A DNA stretch of 64,000 nucleotides from Agromyces rhizosphaerae (lineage in GTDB: Bacteria; Actinomycetota; Actinomycetes; Actinomycetales; Microbacteriaceae), in contig NZ_BSDP01000001.1 in assembly GCF_027925245.1 (NCBI RefSeq), positions 1,488,001 to 1,552,000 on the forward strand, written 5' to 3'. Below are positions 16,639-25,596 of the stretch, piece after piece (position 1 is the first letter of the stretch; every line of letters starts with the position of its first letter). Under the pieces are notes generated by a model. The model was not told where the DNA came from. It saw nothing but the letters and a program-made list of their open reading frames with translations, and ran no database searches. Made by a program: the position numbers and the translations under genes.

Positions 16639-18765
16639 GTGCTCACTCCGCCCGACACTCCGAAGCGCCCCGTCGAACGCACGCACCACGGCGACACGTT
16701 CCACGATCCGTACGAGTGGCTCCGCGACAAGGACTCCCCCGAGGTCATCGCGCACCTGCACGAGGAGAACGCCTACACGAAGGCGCGCAACGAGCACCTC
16801 ACGCTGCTGCAGGAGCAGCTGTTCGAGGAGATCCGGCACCGCACCAAGGAGACCGACCTCTCGGTGCCCGCGCGCGAGGGCGCCTGGTGGTACTACTCGC
16901 GCACCGTCGAGGGCCAGCAGTACGGCATCCACTGCCGCGTGCCCGCCGCCGGCCCCGACGACTGGGACCCGCCGCAGCTCCCCGAGGACGGCGGCAGCCT
17001 GCCGGGCGAGCAGGTGCTGCTCGACGCCAACGTCGAGGCGGAGGGCCACGAGTTCTTCTCGCTCGGCAGCTTCGACGTCACGGAAGACGGCGAGACGCTG
17101 CTCTACGCGACGGACACGGAGGGCGACGAGCGCTACACGATCCGCCTGCGGTCACTGCGGGCGGATGCCACGGGCGACGAGTTCGCCGACGAGATCCCGA
17201 ACACCGCGCACGGCGCCCTCTTCGACACGAGCGGGCGGTACGTCTTCTACGCGACCGTCGACGAGAGCTGGCGCCCCGACACGATCTGGCGGCATGAGGT
17301 CGGCACACCGGCGGCCGACGACGTGCAGGTGTTCCACGAGCCCGACGAGCAGTTCTGGATCGGCGTCGGGCTGACCCGCAGCCGGAAGTACCTGGTCATC
17401 GAGGCCGGCTCGAACATCACGAGCGAGGCGCACCTGCTGGACGCGAGCGACCCGACCGGCGAGTTCCGCGTCGTCTGGCCGCGCGTGCGCGGCGTCGAGT
17501 ACGAGATCGAGCACGCCGTCGCACGCGGGCACGACCGTCTCCTGATCCTGCACAACGACGGCGCAGTGAACTTCGAGCTCGTGAGCGTCGCGGCCGACGA
17601 CCCGCAGGGCGAACGGCGCATGCTCGTGCCGCACAGCGATCGCATCCGGCTCGAGGGCGTCGACGCGTTCCGCGACTTCGTCGCCGTCGAGTACCGGCGC
17701 GACGGCCTGCCGCGGGTCGCGGTGGCGCGCGTGCCGAAGGGCGCCAACGGCGACGACACCCCGCACGAGCTGACCTTCGACGAGGAGCTGTTCTCGGTGG
17801 GCGTGCGCGGCAACCCCGAGTGGACGCAGCCCACGCTGCGCATCGGCTACACGAGCTTCGTGACGCCCACCACGATCTCCGACTACGTGGTCGAGACCGG
17901 CGAGCTGAAGCTGCGCAAGCAGCAGCCCGTGCTCGGCGGCTACGACCCGGCCGACTACGCACAGCGCCGCGTCTGGGCCACCGCCGACGACGGCACGCGC
18001 ATCCCGATCTCGCTGGTCTACCGCCGCGACCTCGTCACCCCCGGCGAGCCGGCGCCGACCCTGCTCTACGGCTACGGGTCCTACGAGCACTCGATCGACC
18101 CCGGCTTCGGCATCCCGCGGCTCAGCCTGCTCGATCGCGGCATGATCTTCGCGGTCGCGCACGTGCGCGGCGGCGGCGAGATGGGCCGGCTCTGGTACGA
18201 GCACGGCAAGAAGCAGCACAAGCGCAACACGTTCACCGACTTCGTCGCGTGCGCCGAGCAGCTCATCGACGACGACTGGACCGCCCCCGACCGCCTCGTC
18301 GCGCAGGGCGGCAGCGCCGGCGGGCTGCTCATGGGCGCGGTCGCGAACCTCGCGCCCAGGCTGTTCTCGGGCATCCTCGCCGAGGTGCCGTTCGTCGACG
18401 CGCTCACGTCGATCCTCGACCCCGACCTGCCGCTCACCGTCATCGAGTGGGACGAGTGGGGCGACCCGCTGCACGACCCCGAGGTGTACGCGTACATGAA
18501 GTCGTACACCCCGTACGAGAACGTGCACGAGACGCACTACCCGCCGATCCTCGCCGTCACGAGCCTCAACGACACGCGCGTGCTCTACGTGGAGCCGGCG
18601 AAGTGGGTCGCGCGGCTGCGCGACGTCGGGGCCGACGCCCAGCTCAAGATCGAGATGGCGGCCGGGCACGGCGGCGTCTCGGGCCGGTACAAGGCCTGGC
18701 GCGAGCGCGCGTTCTCGTACGCCTGGGTGATCGACGCCGCCGGTGCGCACCCGTCCGGCGAGTAG
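16639..18765 (+). CDS. S9 family peptidase (oligopeptidase B/prolyl oligopeptidase)
   Basis: At 708 residues it has the normal length for PtrB. The N-terminal half is the beta-propeller that filters substrate size (DPYEWLRDKDSPEV near the start is the family hallmark). The catalytic domain follows from about residue 430, with Ser559 in QGGSAGG, Asp645 in SLNDTRV and His677 in AAGHGG. Family enzymes cut oligopeptides, oligopeptidase B after basic residues; an acidic pair that would confirm basic specificity was not checked. No signal peptide, so cytosolic. GTG start set by the -10 box. Confidence 0.93.
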   Translation: MLTPPDTPKRPVERTHHGDTFHDPYEWLRDKDSPEVIAHLHEENAYTKARNEHLTLLQEQLFEEIRHRTKETDLSVPAREGAWWYYSRTVEGQQYGIHCRVPAAGPDDWDPPQLPEDGGSLPGEQVLLDANVEAEGHEFFSLGSFDVTEDGETLLYATDTEGDERYTIRLRSLRADATGDEFADEIPNTAHGALFDTSGRYVFYATVDESWRPDTIWRHEVGTPAADDVQVFHEPDEQFWIGVGLTRSRKYLVIEAGSNITSEAHLLDASDPTGEFRVVWPRVRGVEYEIEHAVARGHDRLLILHNDGAVNFELVSVAADDPQGERRMLVPHSDRIRLEGVDAFRDFVAVEYRRDGLPRVAVARVPKGANGDDTPHELTFDEELFSVGVRGNPEWTQPTLRIGYTSFVTPTTISDYVVETGELKLRKQQPVLGGYDPADYAQRRVWATADDGTRIPISLVYRRDLVTPGEPAPTLLYGYGSYEHSIDPGFGIPRLSLLDRGMIFAVAHVRGGGEMGRLWYEHGKKQHKRNTFTDFVACAEQLIDDDWTAPDRLVAQGGSAGGLLMGAVANLAPRLFSGILAEVPFVDALTSILDPDLPLTVIEWDEWGDPLHDPEVYAYMKSYTPYENVHETHYPPILAVTSLNDTRVLYVEPAKWVARLRDVGADAQLKIEMAAGHGGVSGRYKAWRERAFSYAWVIDAAGAHPSGE

Positions 18766-18776
18766 GACGAGCCGGG

Positions 18777-18826
18777 CGGATGCAACGGGGCCGCCGCAGC
18801 CCCGCCGCGCCGGATCGGAGCATCCG
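18777..18826 (+). terminator. possible terminator after the S9 peptidase gene
   Basis: An inner stem GGGGC/GCCCC (18787-18791 and 18799-18803) is enclosed by CGGATGC (18777-18783) and GCATCCG (18820-18826). The outer arms use the GGATGC word that recurs in terminators of this window. Confidence 0.45.
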
Positions 18827-18905
18827 ACTCGCGCCACCCCTTCCCTCGCGCCCCGCGAACGGGTGTGATGGGGTGAAGGCGAGCGCGCCGGACGAGGGAG
18901 GCCCG

Positions 18906-20102
18906 ATGAGCGACGACGACACGACCACCACCGCGGCGCCGGCGGGGCGAGCGGATGCCTCCGACGCATCCGACCGCCCCACCCTGAGCGACCTCTGGAC
19001 CGACCACCTCGGCCGCTGGTCGATCCGCGCGGTGCAGCTGCTCGCGATCGTCGTGATCGTGTCGCTCGTGGTGATCGGGCTCGTGCAGCTGAAGCTCGTC
19101 GTGATCCCGGTGCTGCTCGCGGTCATCCTCGCGGCAGCGGCCGCGCCGCTCGTCGGCTGGTTCCGGCGGGTGGGCATGGCGCCGATCCTCGCGGCCTGGG
19201 TCACGCTGCTCGGCGGCATCCTCGTCTTCGGCGGACTCATCACGGCGATCGTCTTCGCCGTGCGCGACCAGTGGGACGAGCTCTACGACTCGGCGCTCGA
19301 CGGCTTCGACGAGCTGCGCATCTGGGTGCTCGACGGGCCGCTGCCGATCGACCAGTCCGCCATCGACGAGGCCTTCGACTGGGTGGTCGACTTCCTGACG
19401 AGCGCGCAGTTCGGGTCGGGCGCCATCGCCGGCGTCTCGGCCGCGGCGCAGGTCGTGACCGGCCTCGTGCTCGGCATCGTGATCCTGTTCTTCTTCCTGA
19501 AGGACGGCGACGTCATCTGGGAGTTCTTCCTGACGCCGTTCCGGGGCGAGGCGCTCGCGCGCGGGCGCCGCGTCGGGCGCACGGGCGTGACCGTGCTCGG
19601 CGGCTACATCCGCGGCACGGCGATCATCGCCGCGGTCGACGCGATCGGCATCGGCATCGGCCTGGCGATCCTGCAGGTGCCGCTCTGGCTGCCGCTCAGC
19701 GTCATCGTGTTCATCGGCGCGTTCGTGCCACTCGTCGGCGCCACGGTCGCGGGCGCCCTCGCGGCACTCATCGCGCTGGTCGCGAACGGCCCGATCGCCG
19801 CGCTCATCGTGATCGCGATCGTGATCGGCGTGAACCAGCTCGAGGGCAACTTCCTGCAGCCGGTCGTGATGGCGCAGTCGCTGAAGCTGCATCCGCTCGT
19901 GATCCTGGTCGCGCTGGCGGCCGGCACGATCGTCGGCGGCATCGTGGGCGCGATCCTGTCGGTGCCGATCGCCGCCGTGTCGTGGGCGATCATCAAGACC
20001 TGGAACGCCACGGATGCCCCGGAGCCGGCCGGCACCGCGCCGCCACCCGACCCCGGCGCATCCGCCGCCGCACCCGGCGAAGCGGGCACCGAGGCGGAGT
20101 GA
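18906..20102 (+). CDS. AI-2E family transporter
   Basis: The 398-residue membrane protein has the AI-2E/PerM/TqsA pattern: two N-terminal helices, a soluble segment with FDWVVDFLTSAQ, and a C-terminal block with LKDGDVIWEFFL and GVNQLEGNFLQPVVMAQSLKLHPL, the conserved family signature. Family members export or import small molecules or ions; the AI-2 role holds only for some. N- and C-terminal tails rich in Asp, Thr, Ala and Pro are cytosolic. Ribosome site GGGAGG precedes the ATG. The GNAT gene begins 1 nt after its stop, so they are co-transcribed. Confidence 0.88.
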   Translation: MSDDDTTTTAAPAGRADASDASDRPTLSDLWTDHLGRWSIRAVQLLAIVVIVSLVVIGLVQLKLVVIPVLLAVILAAAAAPLVGWFRRVGMAPILAAWVTLLGGILVFGGLITAIVFAVRDQWDELYDSALDGFDELRIWVLDGPLPIDQSAIDEAFDWVVDFLTSAQFGSGAIAGVSAAAQVVTGLVLGIVILFFFLKDGDVIWEFFLTPFRGEALARGRRVGRTGVTVLGGYIRGTAIIAAVDAIGIGIGLAILQVPLWLPLSVIVFIGAFVPLVGATVAGALAALIALVANGPIAALIVIAIVIGVNQLEGNFLQPVVMAQSLKLHPLVILVALAAGTIVGGIVGAILSVPIAAVSWAIIKTWNATDAPEPAGTAPPPDPGASAAAPGEAGTEAE

Positions 20103-20103
20103 C

Positions 20104-20658
20104 ATGCCCGCCGCGCCGCACCGGGAGCCGGTCCTCAGCCTCGAGCGCTGGTCGACCGACGACCTCCCCGTGCTCGTGCACAGCAACACGCGGCGCATGA
20201 CGCAGTACCTCGGCGGCCCCGAGTCGCACGCGACCCTGCTGAAGCGGCACGCCAGGTACCTGCGGGCGTGGGAGACGGGCGACGCCCGCATGTTCCGCAT
20301 CGAGGTCGAGGGCGTGCCCGACCCGGTCGGCTCGGTCGGCTACTGGGAGGACGAGTGGCACGGCCGGCCGGTGTTCGAGTCGGGCTGGAGCGTGCACACG
20401 CCCTACCAGGACAACGGGTACGCGACCCGCGCGATGCGGCTGCTGGTGGCGGATGCGGCGGCGCACCGCACTCCGGAGCGCGCGCTGCTCGTGGCGTTCC
20501 CGATGGTCGAGAACCTGCCGTCGAACGCGCTCTGTCGCAGGCTCGGGTTCCGTGACGAGGGCGAGCAGGAGTACCCGGGCCGCCGCGGCGGCACCGTGCG
20601 CGTGCGCGCCTGGTCGGTCGACCTGCGCGACGTGCCCGCTCAGCCCGTCGACGCCTGA
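20104..20658 (+). CDS. GNAT family N-acetyltransferase
   Basis: The 184-residue protein resembles the RimJ/RimL-type acetyltransferases: ESGWSVHTPYQDNGYATRAMRLLVADA contains the acetyl-CoA pyrophosphate loop (Q-D-N-G-Y-A replacing the usual Q/RxxGxG/A), followed by VENLPSNALCRRLGF, the N-A-x-x-x-x-x-x-L-G-F end typical of the fold. Acceptor unknown. It follows the AI-2E gene with 1 nt between and its last 19 bp overlap the end of the convergent oxygenase gene. Confidence 0.85.
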   Translation: MPAAPHREPVLSLERWSTDDLPVLVHSNTRRMTQYLGGPESHATLLKRHARYLRAWETGDARMFRIEVEGVPDPVGSVGYWEDEWHGRPVFESGWSVHTPYQDNGYATRAMRLLVADAAAHRTPERALLVAFPMVENLPSNALCRRLGFRDEGEQEYPGRRGGTVRVRAWSVDLRDVPAQPVDA

Positions 20659-21566
20659 GGAGAAGGTGCCGAGGCGGATGCCGCGAGTCGGGCGACCCGC
20701 TGCCTGGCCGCCTCCTCGCTCGGCGACTTCCCGGCGGTCATGCGCAGGCCCCAGAGCAGGAAGCGCGTCGCGGTGATCGCGGGCCAGCGCGGGCGCCGCA
20801 GGCGGAGCATCCGCCGCTGCTCGTCGGTCAGCGACGCCACGGCCCCGCCGAAGAAGATCGGGTAGAGCGCGCCGGTGAGGCCGGGCAGCTTCGGGTGCCG
20901 CAGCCAGCCGACCGCGTGGGCGACGCGCTCGTCGTACTTCGACTCGGCGGCGAACGCATCGAGCTCGGCCCGCAACGCGGCGAGCGACTCGGGCGGGTCG
21001 GTCACGCCCATGAGCCGGCCCGCGGTCGCCCACTCGCGCACGTACGCGTCGGGCCCGCCCGGGATCGGCCCGCCCCAGGTGAGGTGCGCGCCGATGAACG
21101 CCTCGGTGAACGCGTCGTGCACCCAGCGCAGCAGGTGCTCGTCGCCGGCGGAGTACTCGCGTTCGACACCGGACGCGTCGACGTACGTGCCGCGCACGCG
21201 GTCGTGCAGGCGCGAGACGAAGGCCGAGGCATCCGTCGCCGCCGTTCGATCGCCGAACGTCGTGACCGCGATCCAGCGCACCGTTCCGTCGAGGCGGCCG
21301 AGCGGGTCCTCGTGGTAGCGCGACCAGTCGGCCACGCCGGCCATCGCGCCGGGGTGCAGCGTCTGGAGCAGCAGGGCGCGGATGCCCGCGACCAGCGTCG
21401 GCAGCGCGCCGTTGACCGCCCACACGGCACTGCCCGGCCCGAAGAACCCGGCGTCGTCGCCCTCGGCGAGCGCGCGGCTCCAGGCCGGCGGGTTCCGCCG
21501 CCCCGTGCGCCCCGGGCGCCAGCGCGTCGACCCGCCGTACGCGTCGGGTCCGCCGCGACCGGCCAT
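20640..21566 (-). CDS. MpaB-like oxygenase family protein (DUF2236)
   Basis: A 308-residue protein of the latex-clearing/mycophenolic acid oxygenase-like family: GPGSAVWAVNGALPTLVAGIRALLLQTLHPGAMAGVADWSRYHEDPLGRLDGT is its conserved core, with a likely haem-binding histidine in the later helix VHDAFTEAFIGAHLTWGG. Some family members are b-type haem oxygenases; most actinobacterial copies are uncharacterised. TACGGT lies 5 nt before the ATG. The gene overlaps the convergent GNAT gene by 19 bp. Confidence 0.82.
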   Translation of the reverse strand: MAGRGGPDAYGGSTRWRPGRTGRRNPPAWSRALAEGDDAGFFGPGSAVWAVNGALPTLVAGIRALLLQTLHPGAMAGVADWSRYHEDPLGRLDGTVRWIAVTTFGDRTAATDASAFVSRLHDRVRGTYVDASGVEREYSAGDEHLLRWVHDAFTEAFIGAHLTWGGPIPGGPDAYVREWATAGRLMGVTDPPESLAALRAELDAFAAESKYDERVAHAVGWLRHPKLPGLTGALYPIFFGGAVASLTDEQRRMLRLRRPRWPAITATRFLLWGLRMTAGKSPSEEAARQRVARLAASASAPSPQASTG

Positions 21567-21571
21567 ACTCG

Positions 21572-21577
21572 ACCGTA
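21572..21577 (-). promoter_or_regulatory. -10 hexamer TACGGT of the MpaB-like gene
   Basis: Five nt separate it from the ATG, the shortest spacing of the start-proximal boxes in the window. Confidence 0.5.
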
Positions 21578-21640
21578 CCCCGGCGGCGGGTCCCCGAGGC
21601 CTCAGGCGCGGGACGTCATCCGGGTGTCGAGCGACGCGCC

Positions 21641-22255
21641 TCAGAACAGCGCGACGTAGACGATCTGCAGGATCCAGAGGGTGAACTGCACGGCGACCAC
21701 GACGTTCAGCACCATGAGCCCGAGCAGCACCCAGATCGGCGCGAGGCCACCCCTTCCGGCCGCCTGGTGCACGACCACGCTGCGACCGATCACGTAGACC
21801 AGCACGGAGACCAGCGTCCAGGCCCAGTGGAACGGCTGCTGGAGCCCCAGGCGGCGCAGCCTGGCGCGATCTGCCGCCGCGAACGCGATCACCAGCACGG
21901 GGACCACGAAGCCGGAGATGAGCAGAAACAGGTACGCCGGGTCGGTGAACAGCTGCACCGGCGCGAGCTCAACCATGTCGGGGTTCGGCGACGTGGCCAG
22001 CGCGAAGTACTGCGTCCAGTCGACGAGGAACAGCCCGAGCATCGGCACGTACGGCAGCGCCACCACGAGCCAGATCCACTCGCCGTAGAGCGACTGCTTC
22101 GACGACGAGATGCTGCGCGAGAGCCCGCCCAGCTGCCCCGCCTCGGCGTACTTGTCGCTCCAGCCCAGGCCGGTCCACCAGCGCCGGCGGCCGCTGCCGT
22201 TCGGGTCGGGGTACCAGCCGGGCTTCGGGAGGACGTGCGTGGTGGGTTCGCTCAC
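21641..22255 (-). CDS. DUF2510 domain membrane protein
   Basis: The 204-residue protein opens with the DUF2510 motif (PGWYPDPNGSGRRRWWTGLGWSD, residues about 12-34), a short tryptophan-rich domain common in actinobacterial membrane proteins. Four to five hydrophobic segments follow from residue 60 to the C-terminus. Its function is unknown. The start is GTG; the gene begins 4 nt after the stop of the SLC13 transporter gene, so both are in one transcript and the protein may modulate that carrier. Confidence 0.8.
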   Translation of the reverse strand: MSEPTTHVLPKPGWYPDPNGSGRRRWWTGLGWSDKYAEAGQLGGLSRSISSSKQSLYGEWIWLVVALPYVPMLGLFLVDWTQYFALATSPNPDMVELAPVQLFTDPAYLFLLISGFVVPVLVIAFAAADRARLRRLGLQQPFHWAWTLVSVLVYVIGRSVVVHQAAGRGGLAPIWVLLGLMVLNVVVAVQFTLWILQIVYVALF

Positions 22256-22259
22256 GGGG

Positions 22260-23825
22260 TCAGAACCTCCAGATCAGTGGGACGTACAGCACGGCCATCG
22301 CGACGAAGAATACCGAGAGCGGGAGTCCGAGTTTCCAGTAATCCCCGAACTTGTAGCCGCCCGGTTCGAGCACCATGGCGTTCGCCGGCGTCGCGACCGG
22401 AGTGAGGAACGCGGCGGCGCCCGCGACCGTCAGCGCCATCATGAACGGCATCACCGAGACGTCGTACGTCGTGGCGATCGAGGTGGCGATCGGGATGACC
22501 ACGAGCACGGTCGCCGCGTTCGAGATGAGCTGGCTCATCACGAAGGTCAGCACGCAGAGCACGAGCAGCGCGAGCTGCGGGCCGGAGTCGCCGACGAGGG
22601 CGAGCACGCCGTTCGCGACCATGTCGGCCGCGCCGGTCTCGGTGAAGGCGGTGGCGAGCGGGATCATGCCCGCGACCAGCACCACGGTGGTCCACGAGAT
22701 GCTGCGGAACGCCTGCGGCACGCTCACCACCTTGAGCAGGATCGCGGCCCCGGCCGCGAGCAGTCCGGCGGCCGCCGCGGGGATCAGCCCGGTCGCGAGC
22801 ACGAGCACCATGCCGGCGAGGATGCCGATCGCGCGCTTCGCACCCGTGCCGAGCGCGACCGTGCGGCGGATCAGGTCGGGCGAGTCGACCGCCACGAGAT
22901 CGCCCCCGCGGCTGAGGTCGCGCAACTCCCGCCAGCCGCCGCGCAGCAGCAGCGTGTCGCCGGCGCGCAGCTCTTCGTCGGTCGCGCCCAGGTCGTCGGC
23001 CCCGCGCCGCACGGCCACCACGACCACATCGCCGTCGGGCATCGTCATGCCGGGGAACACCCGCGCGCCGATCAGCGACGACCGTGGCGAGACGATCACC
23101 TCGACCGCGCCGTGCGCGGCCCCGAGCAGCGGCATCTCGATCGCCTCGGTGCGGAGCTGATAGTGCTCCTTCATGGTCGCCGCATAGTCGCCGAGGTCCT
23201 TCGCCATCGACTGCGGGTGCCGCTCGGGCAGCACCTTCCGCAGCAGCACCATGATCAGGATGGTGCCCGCCACGAGCGGAACGCCGACGAGCGCGAACTC
23301 GAAGTAACCGAACTGCCGCTCTCCGGCGGCCTCGGCGGCGTCGGACACGATGATGTTCACGGGCGTGCCGGTGAGGGCGAGCATCGACCCGGCGCTGGCC
23401 GCGAACGCGAGCGGGATGAGCATGCGCGACGACACCAGCCCGGCGCGCGCGGCGACGACCACGACGAGCGGGAGCAGCGCGGCGGTCGCACCGTTCACGC
23501 TGATGAGCGCCGACATGACCGCGGCGAGCGCCGAGACCACGACGAGCAGTCGCACCTGGCTGGTGCCGGCCCGGCCGATCACCTGCTGGCCCGCCCACGC
23601 CGTGACGCCGGTGGTGTCGAGCGCCTCGCCCACCACGAACAGCGACGCGATGAACAGCACGGTCGGATCGCCGAATCCGGCGAGCGACTGGTTCAGCGTC
23701 AGCACGCCGGTCGCCCAGAGCGACAGCGCGACGCCGAACGCGACGACGACGATGGGCACCCGGTTCGTGACGAAGGCGACCACCGCGGCGGCCAGGATGA
23801 TCATGGTCCATGCGACCGGGTCCAT
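22260..23825 (-). CDS. SLC13/DASS family transporter with a TrkA-C domain
   Basis: A 521-residue anion carrier. The N-terminal membrane half contains FIASLFVVGEALDTTGV and NGATAALLPLVVVVAARAG; residues about 205-290 form one or two cytosolic RCK/TrkA-C-like modules (MPLLGAAHGAVEVIVSPRSSLIGARVF and DGDVVVVAVRRG); the second membrane half has SNAATVLVVIPIATSIA and TPVATPANAMVLEPGGYKFGDYWKLGLPL, the DASS signature. Substrates in this family are sulfate, phosphate, arsenite or dicarboxylates. TACGCT is 6 nt before the ATG. Followed by the DUF2510 gene. Confidence 0.9.
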   Translation of the reverse strand: MDPVAWTMIILAAAVVAFVTNRVPIVVVAFGVALSLWATGVLTLNQSLAGFGDPTVLFIASLFVVGEALDTTGVTAWAGQQVIGRAGTSQVRLLVVVSALAAVMSALISVNGATAALLPLVVVVAARAGLVSSRMLIPLAFAASAGSMLALTGTPVNIIVSDAAEAAGERQFGYFEFALVGVPLVAGTILIMVLLRKVLPERHPQSMAKDLGDYAATMKEHYQLRTEAIEMPLLGAAHGAVEVIVSPRSSLIGARVFPGMTMPDGDVVVVAVRRGADDLGATDEELRAGDTLLLRGGWRELRDLSRGGDLVAVDSPDLIRRTVALGTGAKRAIGILAGMVLVLATGLIPAAAAGLLAAGAAILLKVVSVPQAFRSISWTTVVLVAGMIPLATAFTETGAADMVANGVLALVGDSGPQLALLVLCVLTFVMSQLISNAATVLVVIPIATSIATTYDVSVMPFMMALTVAGAAAFLTPVATPANAMVLEPGGYKFGDYWKLGLPLSVFFVAMAVLYVPLIWRF

Positions 23826-23831
23826 GGTCAG

Positions 23832-23837
23832 AGCGTA
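23832..23837 (-). promoter_or_regulatory. -10 hexamer TACGCT of the SLC13 gene
   Basis: Six nt before the ATG; it favours this start over a longer frame beginning about 110 bp upstream. Confidence 0.6.
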
Positions 23838-24008
23838 GCGAGCCGGACCGCGCTCGCACGAGGGGGTCGGGCGATCGGATGCCGCGTCGGCACGTTCCCC
23901 GTCGCACGATCGCACGGCACCGCGATGCGCCATCGCCCAGCCGCCCGGACTAGGGTGTCATGGTCGCCCGCGTGGAACCGCCGCGACGGGCGTGATGGAG
24001 GACCCCGC

Positions 24009-25526
24009 ATGACCCGTGACCCGATTCGGCTCATCCCCGCCGACTTCACCCCCGTCCCCTCGCTCGCGCAGTACGACGCCGTCGACGTCCAGGTCGTCGA
24101 CGAGCTCGACTCGTCGCTCGACGCGATCGGCATCCTCGTGCACACCGAGGGCGACGTGCCCGAGGTCGCCCTCGACCGCGAGGCGCTCGCCCGCGTGGGC
24201 TTCGAGGCCAAGGCCGGCCAGACCCTCGTGCTCCCCCAGCCGACCGGCCCGACCCTCGTGGCCGTCGGCGCGGGCGCTGCGGACGAGCAGACGGATGCCT
24301 CGCTCCGCGACGCCGCCGCCGCCTTCGTGCGCGCCGTGCCCAAGCAGGCCGCGCTCGGCATCCGCGTGGCCTCGCTCGCCGGCGTCGACGCCGAGACCTC
24401 GGCCCGCGCGCTCACCGAGGGCGCACTGCTGGCCCGCTACCGCTTCGCCGCGCTGAAGGCGACCCCGAAGGAGGTCGCGATCGAGCGCCTCCAGCTCGCC
24501 GCCGAGGGCCTGGAGGCCGGCCCCGCGGGCGTGGGCGCCGGCATCGCTGCGGCCCGCGCCGCGGCCGTCGCCCGCGACCTCACCAACGCGCCCCCCGCGC
24601 ACCTCACCGCGGCCGACCTCGCCGACGTCGCCGTCGAGCTGGCCGGTCGCTTCGACTTCGAGGCCGAGGTCTTCGACAAGGAGGCGCTCATCGAGCTCGG
24701 CTGCGGCGGCCTCCTCGGCGTGAACGCCGGGTCGGCGTTCGAGCCGCGCATGGTGAAGCTCACCTACACGCCCGAGGGCGAGTCGACCGGCCACCTCGGC
24801 CTCGTCGGCAAGGGCATCACCTACGACTCGGGCGGCATCAGCCTGAAGCCGTCCGACGGCATGCACGCCCTCATGAAGATGGACATGGGCGGCGCCGCGA
24901 ACGTGCTCGCGACCTTCACCGCGCTGCGCGAGCTCGGGGCATCCGCCACCGTCACGGGCTGGATGATGTGCACCGACAACATGCCGTCGGGCTCGGCCAC
25001 GAAGCTCGGCGACGTGCTCACGGCGCGCGGCGGCAAGACCGTCGAGGTCAAGAACACCGACGCCGAGGGGCGCCTGGTCATGATGGACGCGATCGCGCTC
25101 GCGGCCGAGGAGGGCGTCGACGCGATCATCGACATCGCGACGCTCACCGGCGCCGCGCTCATGGCGCTCGGCCAGTCCCGCGCCGCGGTGCTCGGCACCT
25201 CGCAGCCCGTGGTCGACGCGCTGCTCGAGGCGTCCGGCGCCACCGACGAGCCGCTCTGGCAGCTGCCGCTCGAGAAGAAGTACCGCAAGCTCCTCGAGTC
25301 CGACATCGCCGACCTGTCGAACATCGGCGCGAACCGCTACGCGGGCGCGACGACGGCGGCGCTGTTCCTCGCCGAGTTCGCGGGCGATACGCCGTGGGCG
25401 CACCTCGACATCGCCGGCACCATGTCGGTCGACTCCGACGAGTCGTGGCGCTCGAAGGGCGCGACGGGCTTCGGCACGCGCACCCTCGTCGAGGTCGCAC
25501 GCACCTTCACGCCCCCCGCGGAGTAG
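24009..25526 (+). CDS. pepA: leucyl aminopeptidase (M17)
   Basis: The 505-residue protein is a cytosolic M17 leucyl aminopeptidase. The C-terminal catalytic domain has Lys268 in VGKGITYDSGG, with Asp273 as metal ligand, and the family signature NTDAEGR at residues 349-355, including the two-metal ligands Asp351 and Glu353 and the catalytic Arg355. The N-terminal domain (to about residue 160) is the usual hexamer-forming part. It removes N-terminal residues during peptide turnover. GGAGG precedes the ATG, and a TAGGGT box about 55 bp upstream (23952-23957) could be the promoter. Very long open frames upstream in the same frame read through the antisense of the SLC13 gene and are not coding. 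Confidence 0.95.
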   Translation: MTRDPIRLIPADFTPVPSLAQYDAVDVQVVDELDSSLDAIGILVHTEGDVPEVALDREALARVGFEAKAGQTLVLPQPTGPTLVAVGAGAADEQTDASLRDAAAAFVRAVPKQAALGIRVASLAGVDAETSARALTEGALLARYRFAALKATPKEVAIERLQLAAEGLEAGPAGVGAGIAAARAAAVARDLTNAPPAHLTAADLADVAVELAGRFDFEAEVFDKEALIELGCGGLLGVNAGSAFEPRMVKLTYTPEGESTGHLGLVGKGITYDSGGISLKPSDGMHALMKMDMGGAANVLATFTALRELGASATVTGWMMCTDNMPSGSATKLGDVLTARGGKTVEVKNTDAEGRLVMMDAIALAAEEGVDAIIDIATLTGAALMALGQSRAAVLGTSQPVVDALLEASGATDEPLWQLPLEKKYRKLLESDIADLSNIGANRYAGATTAALFLAEFAGDTPWAHLDIAGTMSVDSDESWRSKGATGFGTRTLVEVARTFTPPAE

Positions 25527-25532
25527 GCGAGC

Positions 25533-25569
25533 GGATGCCCCGGGTCGGCGCGTCCGCCCCGGGGCATCC
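25533..25569. terminator. bidirectional hairpin after pepA
   Basis: GGATGCCCCGGG and CCCGGGGCATCC pair perfectly over 12 bp around a 13-nt loop, 7 bp after the pepA stop and 28 bp before the stop of the convergent gene. Each arm carries one copy of the GGATGCC word. Confidence 0.75.
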
Positions 25570-25596
25570 CGTCGACGTCGCGCCGCCGCGCGCGCG